From assembly GCA_903862655.1 (NCBI GenBank), contig CAIOZA010000031.1, forward strand, positions 1 to 43,123: DNA of 43,123 bases. The letters are read 5' to 3'. Below, in pieces: positions 26,690 to 34,544 of this stretch. The DNA comes from an uncultured Ignavibacteria bacterium. GTDB taxonomy: Bacteria; Bacteroidota; Ignavibacteria; Kapaibacteriales; UBA2268. The position numbers were made by a program, and so were the translations under genes. The notes under the pieces are model-generated. The model did no database searches, was not told where the DNA came from, and was given only the letters and a program-made list of their open reading frames with translations. Numbering within the stretch: position 1 is the stretch's first letter; every line of letters starts with the position of its first letter.

Positions 26690-27694
26690 ATGTCGGACGT
26701 ATTATCACAAAATGAGATAGACAATCTGCTCGGTGAGATGCACTCAGGTGCACTTGACGTAGAAGATCTGATTGGCGGTAAAATCGCAAGAGGCGATGTC
26801 TCTAACTATGATTTTCGCCGCCCCAACAGAATATCGAAGAATCAGGTCAGAATTCTGCAGAATGTCCACGAAAGCTTTGCTGAAATCTTTGGATACTATC
26901 TCGTGTCAAAGCTTCAGACGATTGTTTCTATTACCGTAACCTCTGTAGATCAGCTGTTCTACTCGGAATTTATTCTTTCTGTATCCAATCCGTCTTGCTT
27001 ATATATATTCGATCTGTTCGGCACGGAAGGCAGCGGAATATTGGAAGTAACTCCGCAGCTTGCGCTCTCGCTTGTTGAGCGTCTTCTGGGAGGTAATGCA
27101 GAAGTAGAGCCAGAATCTCGATCAATCACACCGATTGAGCAGGCAGTCGTTCGTGGTATTGTCGAGCATACATTGTCCGATCTGAGTAATGCATGGAAAT
27201 CAATAGCAGATATTAATTTCAAATACCAACGACTCGAAATGGAAGCAGACTTTGTTCAGATTGCTCCGGCATCGGAAATTGTTCTTGTTATCTCATTCGA
27301 CATTAACATAGCTCAGCAAACTTTCATGATGAACCTGTGTTTCCCGACATTTGCTCTGGAAGACACACTAGCAAGACTTAACCGTCAGCAGATAAACACA
27401 TCCGCAATGAATAAATCATCGGCGAGAATAAGAGAAAACGTCAGCATAATCAGACAGCATATGTCAAATACCTCATTGCCAATAGTTGCAGAACTAGGTA
27501 ATTCGACGATTTCGCTGTATGATCTCCTGAATCTTAAAGTTGGCGATGCTATTCGATTGAATAATAGAATTAATGAAGAAATTGAAGTAAGAATTGCAGG
27601 ACGCAAAAAATTTGCCGCTCGCCCGGGTAGTGTTGAAGGAAAGAAATCCGTCAAGATTATACGTCTGCTGGACGATGACGAAGTAATAGAATAA
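26690..27694 (+). CDS. fliM: Flagellar motor switch protein FliM
   Basis: A C-ring protein of 334 residues that receives the chemotaxis signal. The N-terminus has the CheY-P binding peptide LSQNEIDNLLGEM (5-17), followed by YDFRRPNRISKNQVRILQNVHE, the conserved opening of the FliM middle domain. The GGNAEVEPESRSITPIEQAV stretch is also diagnostic. The last 80 residues form a SpoA domain (LSLYDLLNLKVGDAIRLNN with the variant SLYDLL) that pairs with FliN. The ribosome site is AAGGA. FliN starts 32 bases downstream. Confidence 0.96.
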   Translation: MSDVLSQNEIDNLLGEMHSGALDVEDLIGGKIARGDVSNYDFRRPNRISKNQVRILQNVHESFAEIFGYYLVSKLQTIVSITVTSVDQLFYSEFILSVSNPSCLYIFDLFGTEGSGILEVTPQLALSLVERLLGGNAEVEPESRSITPIEQAVVRGIVEHTLSDLSNAWKSIADINFKYQRLEMEADFVQIAPASEIVLVISFDINIAQQTFMMNLCFPTFALEDTLARLNRQQINTSAMNKSSARIRENVSIIRQHMSNTSLPIVAELGNSTISLYDLLNLKVGDAIRLNNRINEEIEVRIAGRKKFAARPGSVEGKKSVKIIRLLDDDEVIE

Positions 27695-27726
27695 TTTTCT
27701 AAATCAACAGGAGGTTAATAAAAGAA

Positions 27727-28125
27727 ATGACACAAGACGAAATTGATGCTCTCATTAATAGTGGTGCTCTCGAAGAAGACGAAAGTGCCAGCCAGGAGAA
27801 ATTTGAATCTGATTTAGGTTCTCAGGCTGAATCTCAAAGCGGACTCTCTCTTGCCGGCGGTGATCCAAAGCTTGAATTGCTTTTTGATCTTCAATTGCCT
27901 GTTTCAATTGAATTAGGTAGAACAAATATGCTTATTAAGGATATTCTTAGATTAGGTCGTGGCTCGGTCATCGAATTTGACAAATTAGTAAGTGAACCTG
28001 TGGATGTTATCATAAACGGCAAGAAGGTTGCCGAGGGTGAAGTCGTAGTAATCGACAAGCATTTTGGTATCCGAGTAACAACTCTTGTTGACCCTGCAGA
28101 AAGAATGAGAGCTGGTAGAAAGTAA
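27727..28125 (+). CDS. fliN: Flagellar motor switch protein FliN
   Basis: 132 residues. The C-terminal SpoA domain (about 52-130: LLFDLQLPVSIELGRT, IKDILRLGRGSVIEFDKL, GEVVVIDKHFGIRV) is a full FliN domain that forms the C-ring base and docks export substrates. The first 12 residues (MTQDEIDALINS) look like the CheY-binding peptide of FliM and FliY, with a short acidic linker after it. There is no CheC-like phosphatase domain, so this is FliN-sized and not FliY. The ribosome site is AGGAGG (27709-27714), 12 bases before the start. Confidence 0.95.
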   Translation: MTQDEIDALINSGALEEDESASQEKFESDLGSQAESQSGLSLAGGDPKLELLFDLQLPVSIELGRTNMLIKDILRLGRGSVIEFDKLVSEPVDVIINGKKVAEGEVVVIDKHFGIRVTTLVDPAERMRAGRK

Positions 28126-28203
28126 TCTTTAATGTGAATTGCTCAATGCAGAAATATCTCAAAATTTAAAAAGTAGAATATTTACAAATCATGGATTGTT
28201 ACT

Positions 28204-28626
28204 ATGCCTGAAGCTTCACTCATTAATTCCAGTCTGATTATGTTCGTGGTAGTAGCATTCCTCGGATTAGTACTTTATTTAGTCAAAAGGCTATCGTCGG
28301 GCAAGGGCAGAAACAATAATGCGATACAAATGCAGGTTGTTTCAAAGTTATCACTTCAACCAAAGGTGAATCTTTATGTTGTCAAAACCGGTGGGAGAAT
28401 GATAATGCTGGGCGTATCAGACAAAAATGTTTCCCTGCTCGGTGATCTTACTCCCAACAGGGAGAAAACCCTTGAGCAAGCAGGTACGCTTGCTCAGGAA
28501 TCATTAGGAGTAGATAAAGCTGGCAAGATAGTTAAAACAAAACCTGCAGAATCTAAGTCACAGCAGGATTCACTGTCCTTCTCTAGCTTCTTAATGTCGC
28601 TATTCAAAAAAAGTGCTAACAACTAA
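28204..28626 (+). CDS. fliO: Flagellar biosynthesis protein FliO
   Basis: 140 residues: a short periplasmic start, one membrane helix (about 9-29, IMFVVVAFLGLVLYLVKRL), then a basic FliO domain with QMQVVSKLSLQPKVNLYVVKTGGRMIMLGVSDKNVSLLGDL, as in the FliO/FliZ family. FliO assists assembly of the FliP ring of the export gate. Its place directly after fliN is the usual gene order. In most genomes fliP, fliQ and fliR follow. Here they do not: after about 230 bases without a gene, an unrelated minus-strand gene begins. Confidence 0.88.
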   Translation: MPEASLINSSLIMFVVVAFLGLVLYLVKRLSSGKGRNNNAIQMQVVSKLSLQPKVNLYVVKTGGRMIMLGVSDKNVSLLGDLTPNREKTLEQAGTLAQESLGVDKAGKIVKTKPAESKSQQDSLSFSSFLMSLFKKSANN

Positions 28627-28857
28627 ATCATTTTCTTATTTCAAATTTAAATTAGCTTGTCGTATTCAACTTTAGATAGTGATGCAGAATAGTAAAACAA
28701 ACCCAATATATTGTAAATTTGCAACTTTAACTCTTCCTCCTGCTACTACCGAAAATAAAATTGTCATTATCCAAGCATAGATTCTTATCTTCACGAGAAT
28801 GTCAGAGTCGTAGCGCATAGCACAAAAATTAAAAAGGTTCTATAACTCAATTCTGTA

Positions 28858-30168
28858 CTATCGAATGATCGCTAATTTCTTCGTCTCGGTATAATTTCCA
28901 GATTTTAGTATAAGAAAATAGACTCCTGGAGTAAGATTTCCCACATCATAGTTAATGCTGTATGTACCAAGCGCATGAAATTGATTACTGATAATCTTTG
29001 AACATTCAATTCCTAAAGAATTGGTTATTGATATTGATACAAATCCGGGCTCAGAAACTGAATAATGGATATTCGATAAATCGGTTGCAGGGTTAGGAGA
29101 ACAATTGATTGTTAATCCATTTATTCTTAAATCCTCATTCACCGGCGATGTTCCCTGATATGTAACTTCCATTTTATTACCTGTATATCCAAAAGAACGC
29201 CCCATTGCATCTTGAAACTTCATATAACCTATAGAATTTGTCCATTGATTATTCGTCCATCCTTCCCGTAAAAGAGTTACTGCAAATCCTTCAGAATTAT
29301 ATGAAGTGGTACTTCTGTAATAATTAACCCATTGATCATTTTGCCATAATTCAAAAATATTGGTTAACTGTTTTCCTATATTGTTATAAGTTATAGATGT
29401 TCTTGATGAATTAACCCATTGGTCAGTCTTCCATATTTCAGATAAATCTGAAATCAGGTTATTGTCTAAAGCATAAGAGTATGAAATACGATTTGAATTA
29501 ACCCATTGACCACTTTGCCATAATTCAGATAAATAAGTAATCGTATTTCCTTTCTCGTTAATTGTATAAGTTATTCTGCTATTCACCATCCATTGATTGC
29601 TTTGCCATAATTCAGTTATAGTGCTAATCATTTTATTTTGATTATTATAACCATAGGTGTACCTGGAATTTGAGACCCATTGATCATTTTGCCATTTTTC
29701 GGCATGGTTGGTGAGTTGATTTCCATTTGAATCATAAGTGTATGTATACCTATAATTATTTACCTTATCACCACTTACCCATTTTTCAACAAATAAAGAA
29801 AGCATATTTCCATGATCGTCATTCGTATAGGTAAATTTCGAATTACTAACCCATTGATCATTTTGCCAAAGATCATATATTCGAGAGGTCATCTTCCGAT
29901 TTGCATCGAAAGCGTCAGTGAATCTTTCATTATTAATCCATTGCCCATCCAGCCATTTCTCATTTAAAGTGCCTAAAATATTGCCATCTGAGTCATAAGT
30001 ATAAGAATACCTTGAATTTAATCCGGTAGTTGAATACAATAAAATGCTTTCAACTATGCCTGAACTTGCGAGTAATTTTAAAATATTGCCTGTCGTTGAT
30101 TTTAGATCGTGTGATGTGGACGTCATTATGGACAAGGATAGTACAATAACTAGGAAAAGAGTTCTCAT
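28858..30168 (-). CDS. T9SS-secreted protein of nine 29-residue repeats
   Basis: 436 residues with a signal peptide (MRTLFLVIVLSLSIMTSTS). Residues about 54-314 are nine repeats of exactly 29 residues: the tryptophan of the ExWQNDQW core falls at 72, 101, 130, 159, 188, 217, 246, 275 and 304. A consensus unit reads about TYTYDxxGNxLT, three residues, then ExWQNDQWVxNSR. The YDxxGN turn recalls RHS/YD repeats, but the W-rich half does not. The C-terminal 80 residues (NPATDLSNIHYS, then LTPGVYFLILKSGNYTETKKLAIIR) form a T9SS type A sorting domain without palindromic inserts. The role is unknown; a binding or adhesive repeat surface is likely. No terminator is evident. Confidence 0.88.
   Translation of the reverse strand: MRTLFLVIVLSLSIMTSTSHDLKSTTGNILKLLASSGIVESILLYSTTGLNSRYSYTYDSDGNILGTLNEKWLDGQWINNERFTDAFDANRKMTSRIYDLWQNDQWVSNSKFTYTNDDHGNMLSLFVEKWVSGDKVNNYRYTYTYDSNGNQLTNHAEKWQNDQWVSNSRYTYGYNNQNKMISTITELWQSNQWMVNSRITYTINEKGNTITYLSELWQSGQWVNSNRISYSYALDNNLISDLSEIWKTDQWVNSSRTSITYNNIGKQLTNIFELWQNDQWVNYYRSTTSYNSEGFAVTLLREGWTNNQWTNSIGYMKFQDAMGRSFGYTGNKMEVTYQGTSPVNEDLRINGLTINCSPNPATDLSNIHYSVSEPGFVSISITNSLGIECSKIISNQFHALGTYSINYDVGNLTPGVYFLILKSGNYTETKKLAIIR
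29227..30009 (-). repeat. Nine tandem 87-bp coding repeats
   Basis: The DNA behind the nine 29-residue units. On the plus strand near-identical words such as CCCATTGATCATTTTGCCA recur at about 29332, 29674 and 29854, with close variants in the other units. Unit length is constant, and no unit is lost or shifted. Confidence 0.92.
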
Positions 30169-30640
30169 TTCTACTCCAAATAAATGAATAAAGATATACT
30201 GTTATAGGACAAAAATCACCTGATCAAGAGTTTTGATTTTTAATTAACATATTTTGTACGAAAACTCAAAATATGTTGTTCGCTTGAAAGTAGTCAGATC
30301 TATTGAACAAGTGTATCTTATTCTGAAGAGGATTAGTAAAGAACATTAGTACTATATTATATTATAAAAATGCTAATTCTAAATTATACAATATTCTAGA
30401 CACATCAAAGTAAAATAGTATCAAATTTTCGATGTATTTTTGAGTTAATTAACGGATTATTTAATCCTATTTAAGTAGATGAGATATTACATATTTAGCG
30501 GCATTACCTTGATATTAACAGAAATCAGCAGTTAATCAAATTCTTGCTGACAATTAGGTAACGATTTGACAAAATGTATTGTAGTATTACTAAATAACCT
30601 GAAAGGACATTAGAGATGTTGGAAAAATTGAAATTAATTA
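30169..30640. other. Gene-free AT-rich region with one inverted repeat
   Basis: 472 bases without a gene I can support. An 11-bp perfect inverted repeat (30246-30256 AACATATTTTG with 30267-30277 CAAAATATGTT, 10-base spacer) lies in it, about 80 bases before the repeat-protein gene. It could be an operator or a weak terminator of the ABC transporter gene. Confidence 0.45.
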
Positions 30641-32488
30641 TTAATCTCTTGTGGAGAATTGGATGTCGTATAATTTGCGGTAGATTCCGTTCATCTCGCA
30701 TAGTTCTCTGTGGCTGCCTCTCTCTATTATTCTCCCGGCATCGAATACTATAATTTCATCGCAATCGATGATTGTGGCTAATCTATGGGCAACAATAACG
30801 GCTGTTCTGTCCCTGAGTGAATGAGTTATCGCTTCCTGGACAATTTTCTCGGATTCGGCGTCGAGTGCTGAGGTTGCTTCGTCGAAAATTATGATATATG
30901 GATTACGAATCAGTGCACGTGCAATGGCTATTCTCTGGCGTTCACCACCCGAGAGCATCACTCCGCGGTCTCCCACAAACGTGTTGAATCCCTCAGGAAG
31001 CTTTGAGATAAAACCATAGGCATTTGCAACTTTAGAAGCTTCGATTATTTCTTGATCCGTAGCTAATGAGTATCCATAACGAATATTATTGGCGATTGTG
31101 TCGTTGAAGAGCATCGTTTCCTGCGATACGATTCCGAACATTGAGCGGTAAGACTCTGTCTGAAGTTCGCGTGTGTCAATATTGTCGATTGTGATTTTAC
31201 CTGAATTAGGATCGTAGAATCTTACGATCAAATCTAGTGCGGTTGATTTACCGCTTCCCGAAGATCCTACCAAAGCTATTTTTTTGCCTTTTGTTATTGT
31301 AAAACTTGCATTTCTGACAACGTATTCTTCATTGTAAGCGAAGCTGACATCATGCAGTTCAATTTTATCGGTGAATTCGGTGATTATTTTCGATCCGGTT
31401 TCTACTGTTGGCTGTTGATCCATAATTGAAAAAAGGCGTTCAGCAGCAACAATTCCGCGCTGAAATTGAGTTATGTTATTGATTATTGTAGCTATTGGAC
31501 TCATAATTGCGAATAGTGAGAAGAGAAAGAGCATCAGGTCGTCACCACGCATAGTTTTACTCAGCACCTGCGAACCCCCGGCGTAAAAAACAAAGCATAG
31601 AGCGATAATTGCAAACATTTCATTGATCGAAGGAACCAATGCTATTATGCGCTGATATTTAACTGCCGATCTAACATAATGAGAAGTTTGGAATGAGAAA
31701 GCCTTATTGGTCTGATCTTCCGCATTGTAGGCTTTAACGACACGAATCCCTGATATAGTCTCTTGCAGGACAGTAGTGAAGTCAGCCATAGCAGTCTGCA
31801 TTCGTCCGGCATATTTCCTTAAATACTTGACTCCGTATCTCAGGATCAGGAAGCTGATGAAACTGGTGCTGAAAGCAATGAATGTAAGATAGGGTGAAAT
31901 TGCCAGTAGAAGTATAAGGTAAATGAATACTTGAGTGACGTCCCTGATAATATGTGAAATTACGGTTATTGTTGAGTTATTAACAACGTTAACATCATTC
32001 GTTAGAATCGAAATAATAGATCCGGTGCGGGCTTTAGAAAAATATGCTATAGATAGTGAAGTCAGCTTGTTGAAAAGCTGATCGCGGATTGACTTTATAA
32101 TATTCTCCTCAAGATAGACAGCAGCAATTGATGAGAAGTATTTAAATACATTTTTGAGAGCAAAGATTAATATTATTAATACGCTGAGATTAATAAGTGT
32201 TGAAACTAAATCATTTGGATTATGAACCATCTGCTGAATCCAAAGGAAGAACCAGTTCTTTAATGATTCGAGTGGAGCAGCATTTGGTGATATTGTAGTA
32301 GTAATCTTACCTGTTGTAATTACTTCAATTATCGGTTTGATCACAGCAATGGATATACCTCCAAGAAAGGAGAAAACCATATTGAGAACAATCACAAGAA
32401 CAAAAAATCTCGTAAATGGTTTGGCATAAGCCCAACTGCGAAGAAGAATCTTTATAGAACCCGTAGCAGGTTTAACGGTTTTTGACAT
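30641..32488 (-). CDS. ABC exporter, MsbA-like half-transporter
   Basis: A fused membrane and ATPase protein of 615 residues that works as a homodimer, exporting lipids, drugs or peptides. Six membrane helices lie between about 28 and 330, including the RVVKAYNAE coupling segment typical of MsbA/LmrA. In the ATPase: Walker A GSSGSGKST (408-416), Q-loop VSQE, signature LSGGERQR (512-519), Walker B with D536 and the catalytic E537, and H-loop AHR. All catalytic residues are intact. It is a single gene. MsbA (lipid A flippase) is the nearest named relative, but the substrate cannot be assigned from sequence, so I leave the symbol empty. Confidence 0.92.
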   Translation of the reverse strand: MSKTVKPATGSIKILLRSWAYAKPFTRFFVLVIVLNMVFSFLGGISIAVIKPIIEVITTGKITTTISPNAAPLESLKNWFFLWIQQMVHNPNDLVSTLINLSVLIILIFALKNVFKYFSSIAAVYLEENIIKSIRDQLFNKLTSLSIAYFSKARTGSIISILTNDVNVVNNSTITVISHIIRDVTQVFIYLILLLAISPYLTFIAFSTSFISFLILRYGVKYLRKYAGRMQTAMADFTTVLQETISGIRVVKAYNAEDQTNKAFSFQTSHYVRSAVKYQRIIALVPSINEMFAIIALCFVFYAGGSQVLSKTMRGDDLMLFLFSLFAIMSPIATIINNITQFQRGIVAAERLFSIMDQQPTVETGSKIITEFTDKIELHDVSFAYNEEYVVRNASFTITKGKKIALVGSSGSGKSTALDLIVRFYDPNSGKITIDNIDTRELQTESYRSMFGIVSQETMLFNDTIANNIRYGYSLATDQEIIEASKVANAYGFISKLPEGFNTFVGDRGVMLSGGERQRIAIARALIRNPYIIIFDEATSALDAESEKIVQEAITHSLRDRTAVIVAHRLATIIDCDEIIVFDAGRIIERGSHRELCEMNGIYRKLYDIQFSTRD

Positions 32489-32706
32489 TTAATAAATATT
32501 AATTATTAAAAAAACAAAATTAAGAAATATTATGAGAATTGAGGTGTATATTTTTTGCGAACTGATTTAGATGTATACTAAATATAGCTCTTTTAGTATT
32601 TTAGACTATTTTCTATACACAGGTTGCTACTTCTCGTATCTGAATACAAATTGCATCATTTGCATCGAGTTTTTTTTATTTTTCTAATTTTCTTCAAAAA
32701 CAATGC

Positions 32707-32783
32707 AATTACACGGAGAGCCACGGAGAATTTTGCATTTCTCTGTGCAACTCTTGTATTCCTCTATGCCACTCTGTGTAATT
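32707..32783. repeat. Imperfect inverted repeat (ACACGGAGAG type)
   Basis: Outer arms AATTACACGGAG (32707-32718) and CTCTGTGTAATT (32772-32783) differ at one base. Inside, CCACGGAGAA and TTCTCTGTGC form a second arm pair. The element has no ORF worth calling. It resembles short hairpin repeats that I have seen scattered in related genomes. It lies in the 32489-33082 intergenic region, otherwise empty except for 32896-32935. Confidence 0.6.
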
Positions 32784-32895
32784 TTTATATATCAGTAGAG
32801 AGAACCGCAGAGAAAAGCAAGAAATAAGGTTTTCAGAAATTCAAAATTGTACTCATTACTTAATCTCTCCGACAATCAGGGAGGGAATAAATACA

Positions 32896-32935
32896 ACACC
32901 TACCCTAACCATTCCTCGAGGAAGGGAGAAATACA
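32896..32935 (-). repeat. Intergenic palindromic element (CCCTTCCT type), inverted copy
   Basis: Read on the minus strand it gives GTATTTCTCCCTTCCTC, GAGGAATGGTTAGGGTAGGTGT, which matches 3243-3283 with few changes. The core CTTCCTCGAGGAA is palindromic. Confidence 0.75.
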
Positions 32936-33082
32936 AATGCAATTTGCGAAATAGGGGTTGATATATCAAAGAAACGGTTTTTATTTTATATATATTATAA
33001 ATCATATATTAATGCTGAGAAACCCCCAAACCATCTATGAAAAATGGGGCTTGTTCCAATGGGGATTAATGGGTTTTCCGTA

Positions 33083-34534
33083 TTATATTTTCACAAATTT
33101 ACTCACTCTATCTCCAATCCTTACAAAATACATGCCCGGAGCTAGACTGGATACATCTACCCGTAGTGGCAATTCATGAATTGCCACTACAGACAATACG
33201 GCTTGCCCATAAACATTGAAGATTTTGAATTCGCTTTGTAAGGGCGAACGGCCGTTCGCCCCTACAGATATTTCTATGAAATCAGAGACGGGATTGGGAG
33301 AAATCTTGATCGCTGCCTGATCTCCTTGATTATCCTCTGTCTCAACCCCGGTGGCTAAATATAGTGTCTTATACGATATTCTATATAAACCTCTCTTATC
33401 ATCTGTTAAGAAAATATAGTCGCTATCAAGCGAATTTTTATACAGAACAATACTCCCAATACTGTCCACAGTATAGGTATTAAGATATCGATAATCTAGA
33501 ATTTCGTGTACATTCAGTCTGTTAGCTATGATTACAAAGAAATGTTTATCTGATGTGGTGTTATAAAGTTGAATTTCATGATTAGTAATGTATCTGCTTT
33601 GAGCTTTGTAAACTATTGGATCTTTTGTTCCAACATTATACTTATAAATGTTGTTGAGCCACGAAAAGTAAATATGTGAATTATCATTTTCAAAAAAAGC
33701 TGAGAAAACAGGCAAGGAGAATCCTTTCTCAGTAGAGGTACCCTCATATTTACTTCCGGAAGACCTTCTTTCATGATATGTAATATTATTTAAAGTATCA
33801 TTTGGAAATTTATAAAAGTAATTGCCATCCATTTCAAAATTGCTGTAAGATCCGGGATAACCGCCCTGAGAGTTCCAAATTCTACTTGATATATTAAAAT
33901 ACAAAATATTCCCCGTAGAATTTTCTATCAAAATATTAGATGTTCCATCAAATAACTTTTTGGTGATCCAAATTGAATCTTGTTTAGTACTAATATTAGT
34001 CATACCAGAAGTTGCACCTCCATCGAAAGGACCATTACTATGAGAATATTGGAAATTGAAAATACTGAACAGCTCTTTAGTATTTGTCCTGTAATTCAAA
34101 TAAATTGAATAGATGTCACTAAAGTCTGAGATATAAAAATCATCAGGCAATCCGGTTTTTAAAATTAGTGAATCAATCAAATTGCCGGATTCTAAATCGT
34201 AAATGTAAAAATCCCAATATGTTATGTTGGGTACTGAATACAAACCCGTACAATATGTCTTTCCATCAGTTGATAGAAAAATCCAATTTGAAAAATGACT
34301 TTTTGTAGAATCCGGAATTATCTTTCTGCTCCAGATGCTGTCCCCTGTTGCATAGTCCCACTTACTGATCGTAGAATTGAAGTCAAGAGTGTATATAGAT
34401 TTATTATCTTCCGATATTACAAAATTAACAATTCTCGTTGTTTCGGAAGATAATTTCTCGGCGTTGCCGGCCTGTTTCCACTGGCTATTCAACGAAATGA
34501 ATGAAAGAAACATAAGAAAGATAACTTTTTTCAT
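33083..34534 (-). CDS. T9SS-secreted protein with propeller-like body
   Basis: 483 residues: a signal peptide (MKKVIFLMFLSFISLNS), then strands of WD40-like type (VISEDNKSIYTLDFNSTISKWD, then SIWSRKII), then a long stretch with no clear domain, then a type A sorting domain (NPVSDFIEIS, KIFNVYGQ, GMYFVRIGDRVSKFVKI). The two palindromic elements in this domain are of different type (33238-33265 and 33163-33190). It lies 10 bases downstream of another T9SS gene, so the two form an operon. Function unknown. The propeller assignment is weak because only the first repeat is clear. Confidence 0.83.
   Translation of the reverse strand: MKKVIFLMFLSFISLNSQWKQAGNAEKLSSETTRIVNFVISEDNKSIYTLDFNSTISKWDYATGDSIWSRKIIPDSTKSHFSNWIFLSTDGKTYCTGLYSVPNITYWDFYIYDLESGNLIDSLILKTGLPDDFYISDFSDIYSIYLNYRTNTKELFSIFNFQYSHSNGPFDGGATSGMTNISTKQDSIWITKKLFDGTSNILIENSTGNILYFNISSRIWNSQGGYPGSYSNFEMDGNYFYKFPNDTLNNITYHERRSSGSKYEGTSTEKGFSLPVFSAFFENDNSHIYFSWLNNIYKYNVGTKDPIVYKAQSRYITNHEIQLYNTTSDKHFFVIIANRLNVHEILDYRYLNTYTVDSIGSIVLYKNSLDSDYIFLTDDKRGLYRISYKTLYLATGVETEDNQGDQAAIKISPNPVSDFIEISVGANGRSPLQSEFKIFNVYGQAVLSVVAIHELPLRVDVSSLAPGMYFVRIGDRVSKFVKI
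33163..33190 (-). repeat. In-frame 28-bp perfect palindrome, slot 2
   Basis: Arms GTAGTGGCAATTCA and TGAATTGCCACTAC are exactly complementary. It has the same length and the same outer bases (GTAG, CTAC) as the slot-1 element, but an unrelated core. It is read as VVAIHELPL. Confidence 0.9.
33238..33265 (-). repeat. In-frame 28-bp palindromic element, slot 1
   Basis: In coding orientation it is base for base the same as 5360-5387 and 7282-7309, with the CTTAC asymmetry on the same side. It is read as VGANGRSPL. Confidence 0.92.
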
Positions 34535-34544
34535 GATTTCATCT

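Noticed and set aside
29227-30009. CRISPR array suggested by regularly spaced similar words
   Set aside because: The repeats are in frame throughout, the period is 87 bp, and the spacer-like parts are also similar. It is a coding repeat.
32624-32827. Plus-strand ORF of 67 codons
   Set aside because: It lies across an inverted repeat and reads as low-complexity Phe/Leu/Thr sequence. No ribosome site or domain.
3243-32935. A composite transposon bounded by the inverted elements at 3243 and 32896
   Set aside because: There is no transposase, integrase or target duplication, and the DNA between holds housekeeping genes (prfA, flagellar genes). The ends are short palindromes, not insertion sequences.
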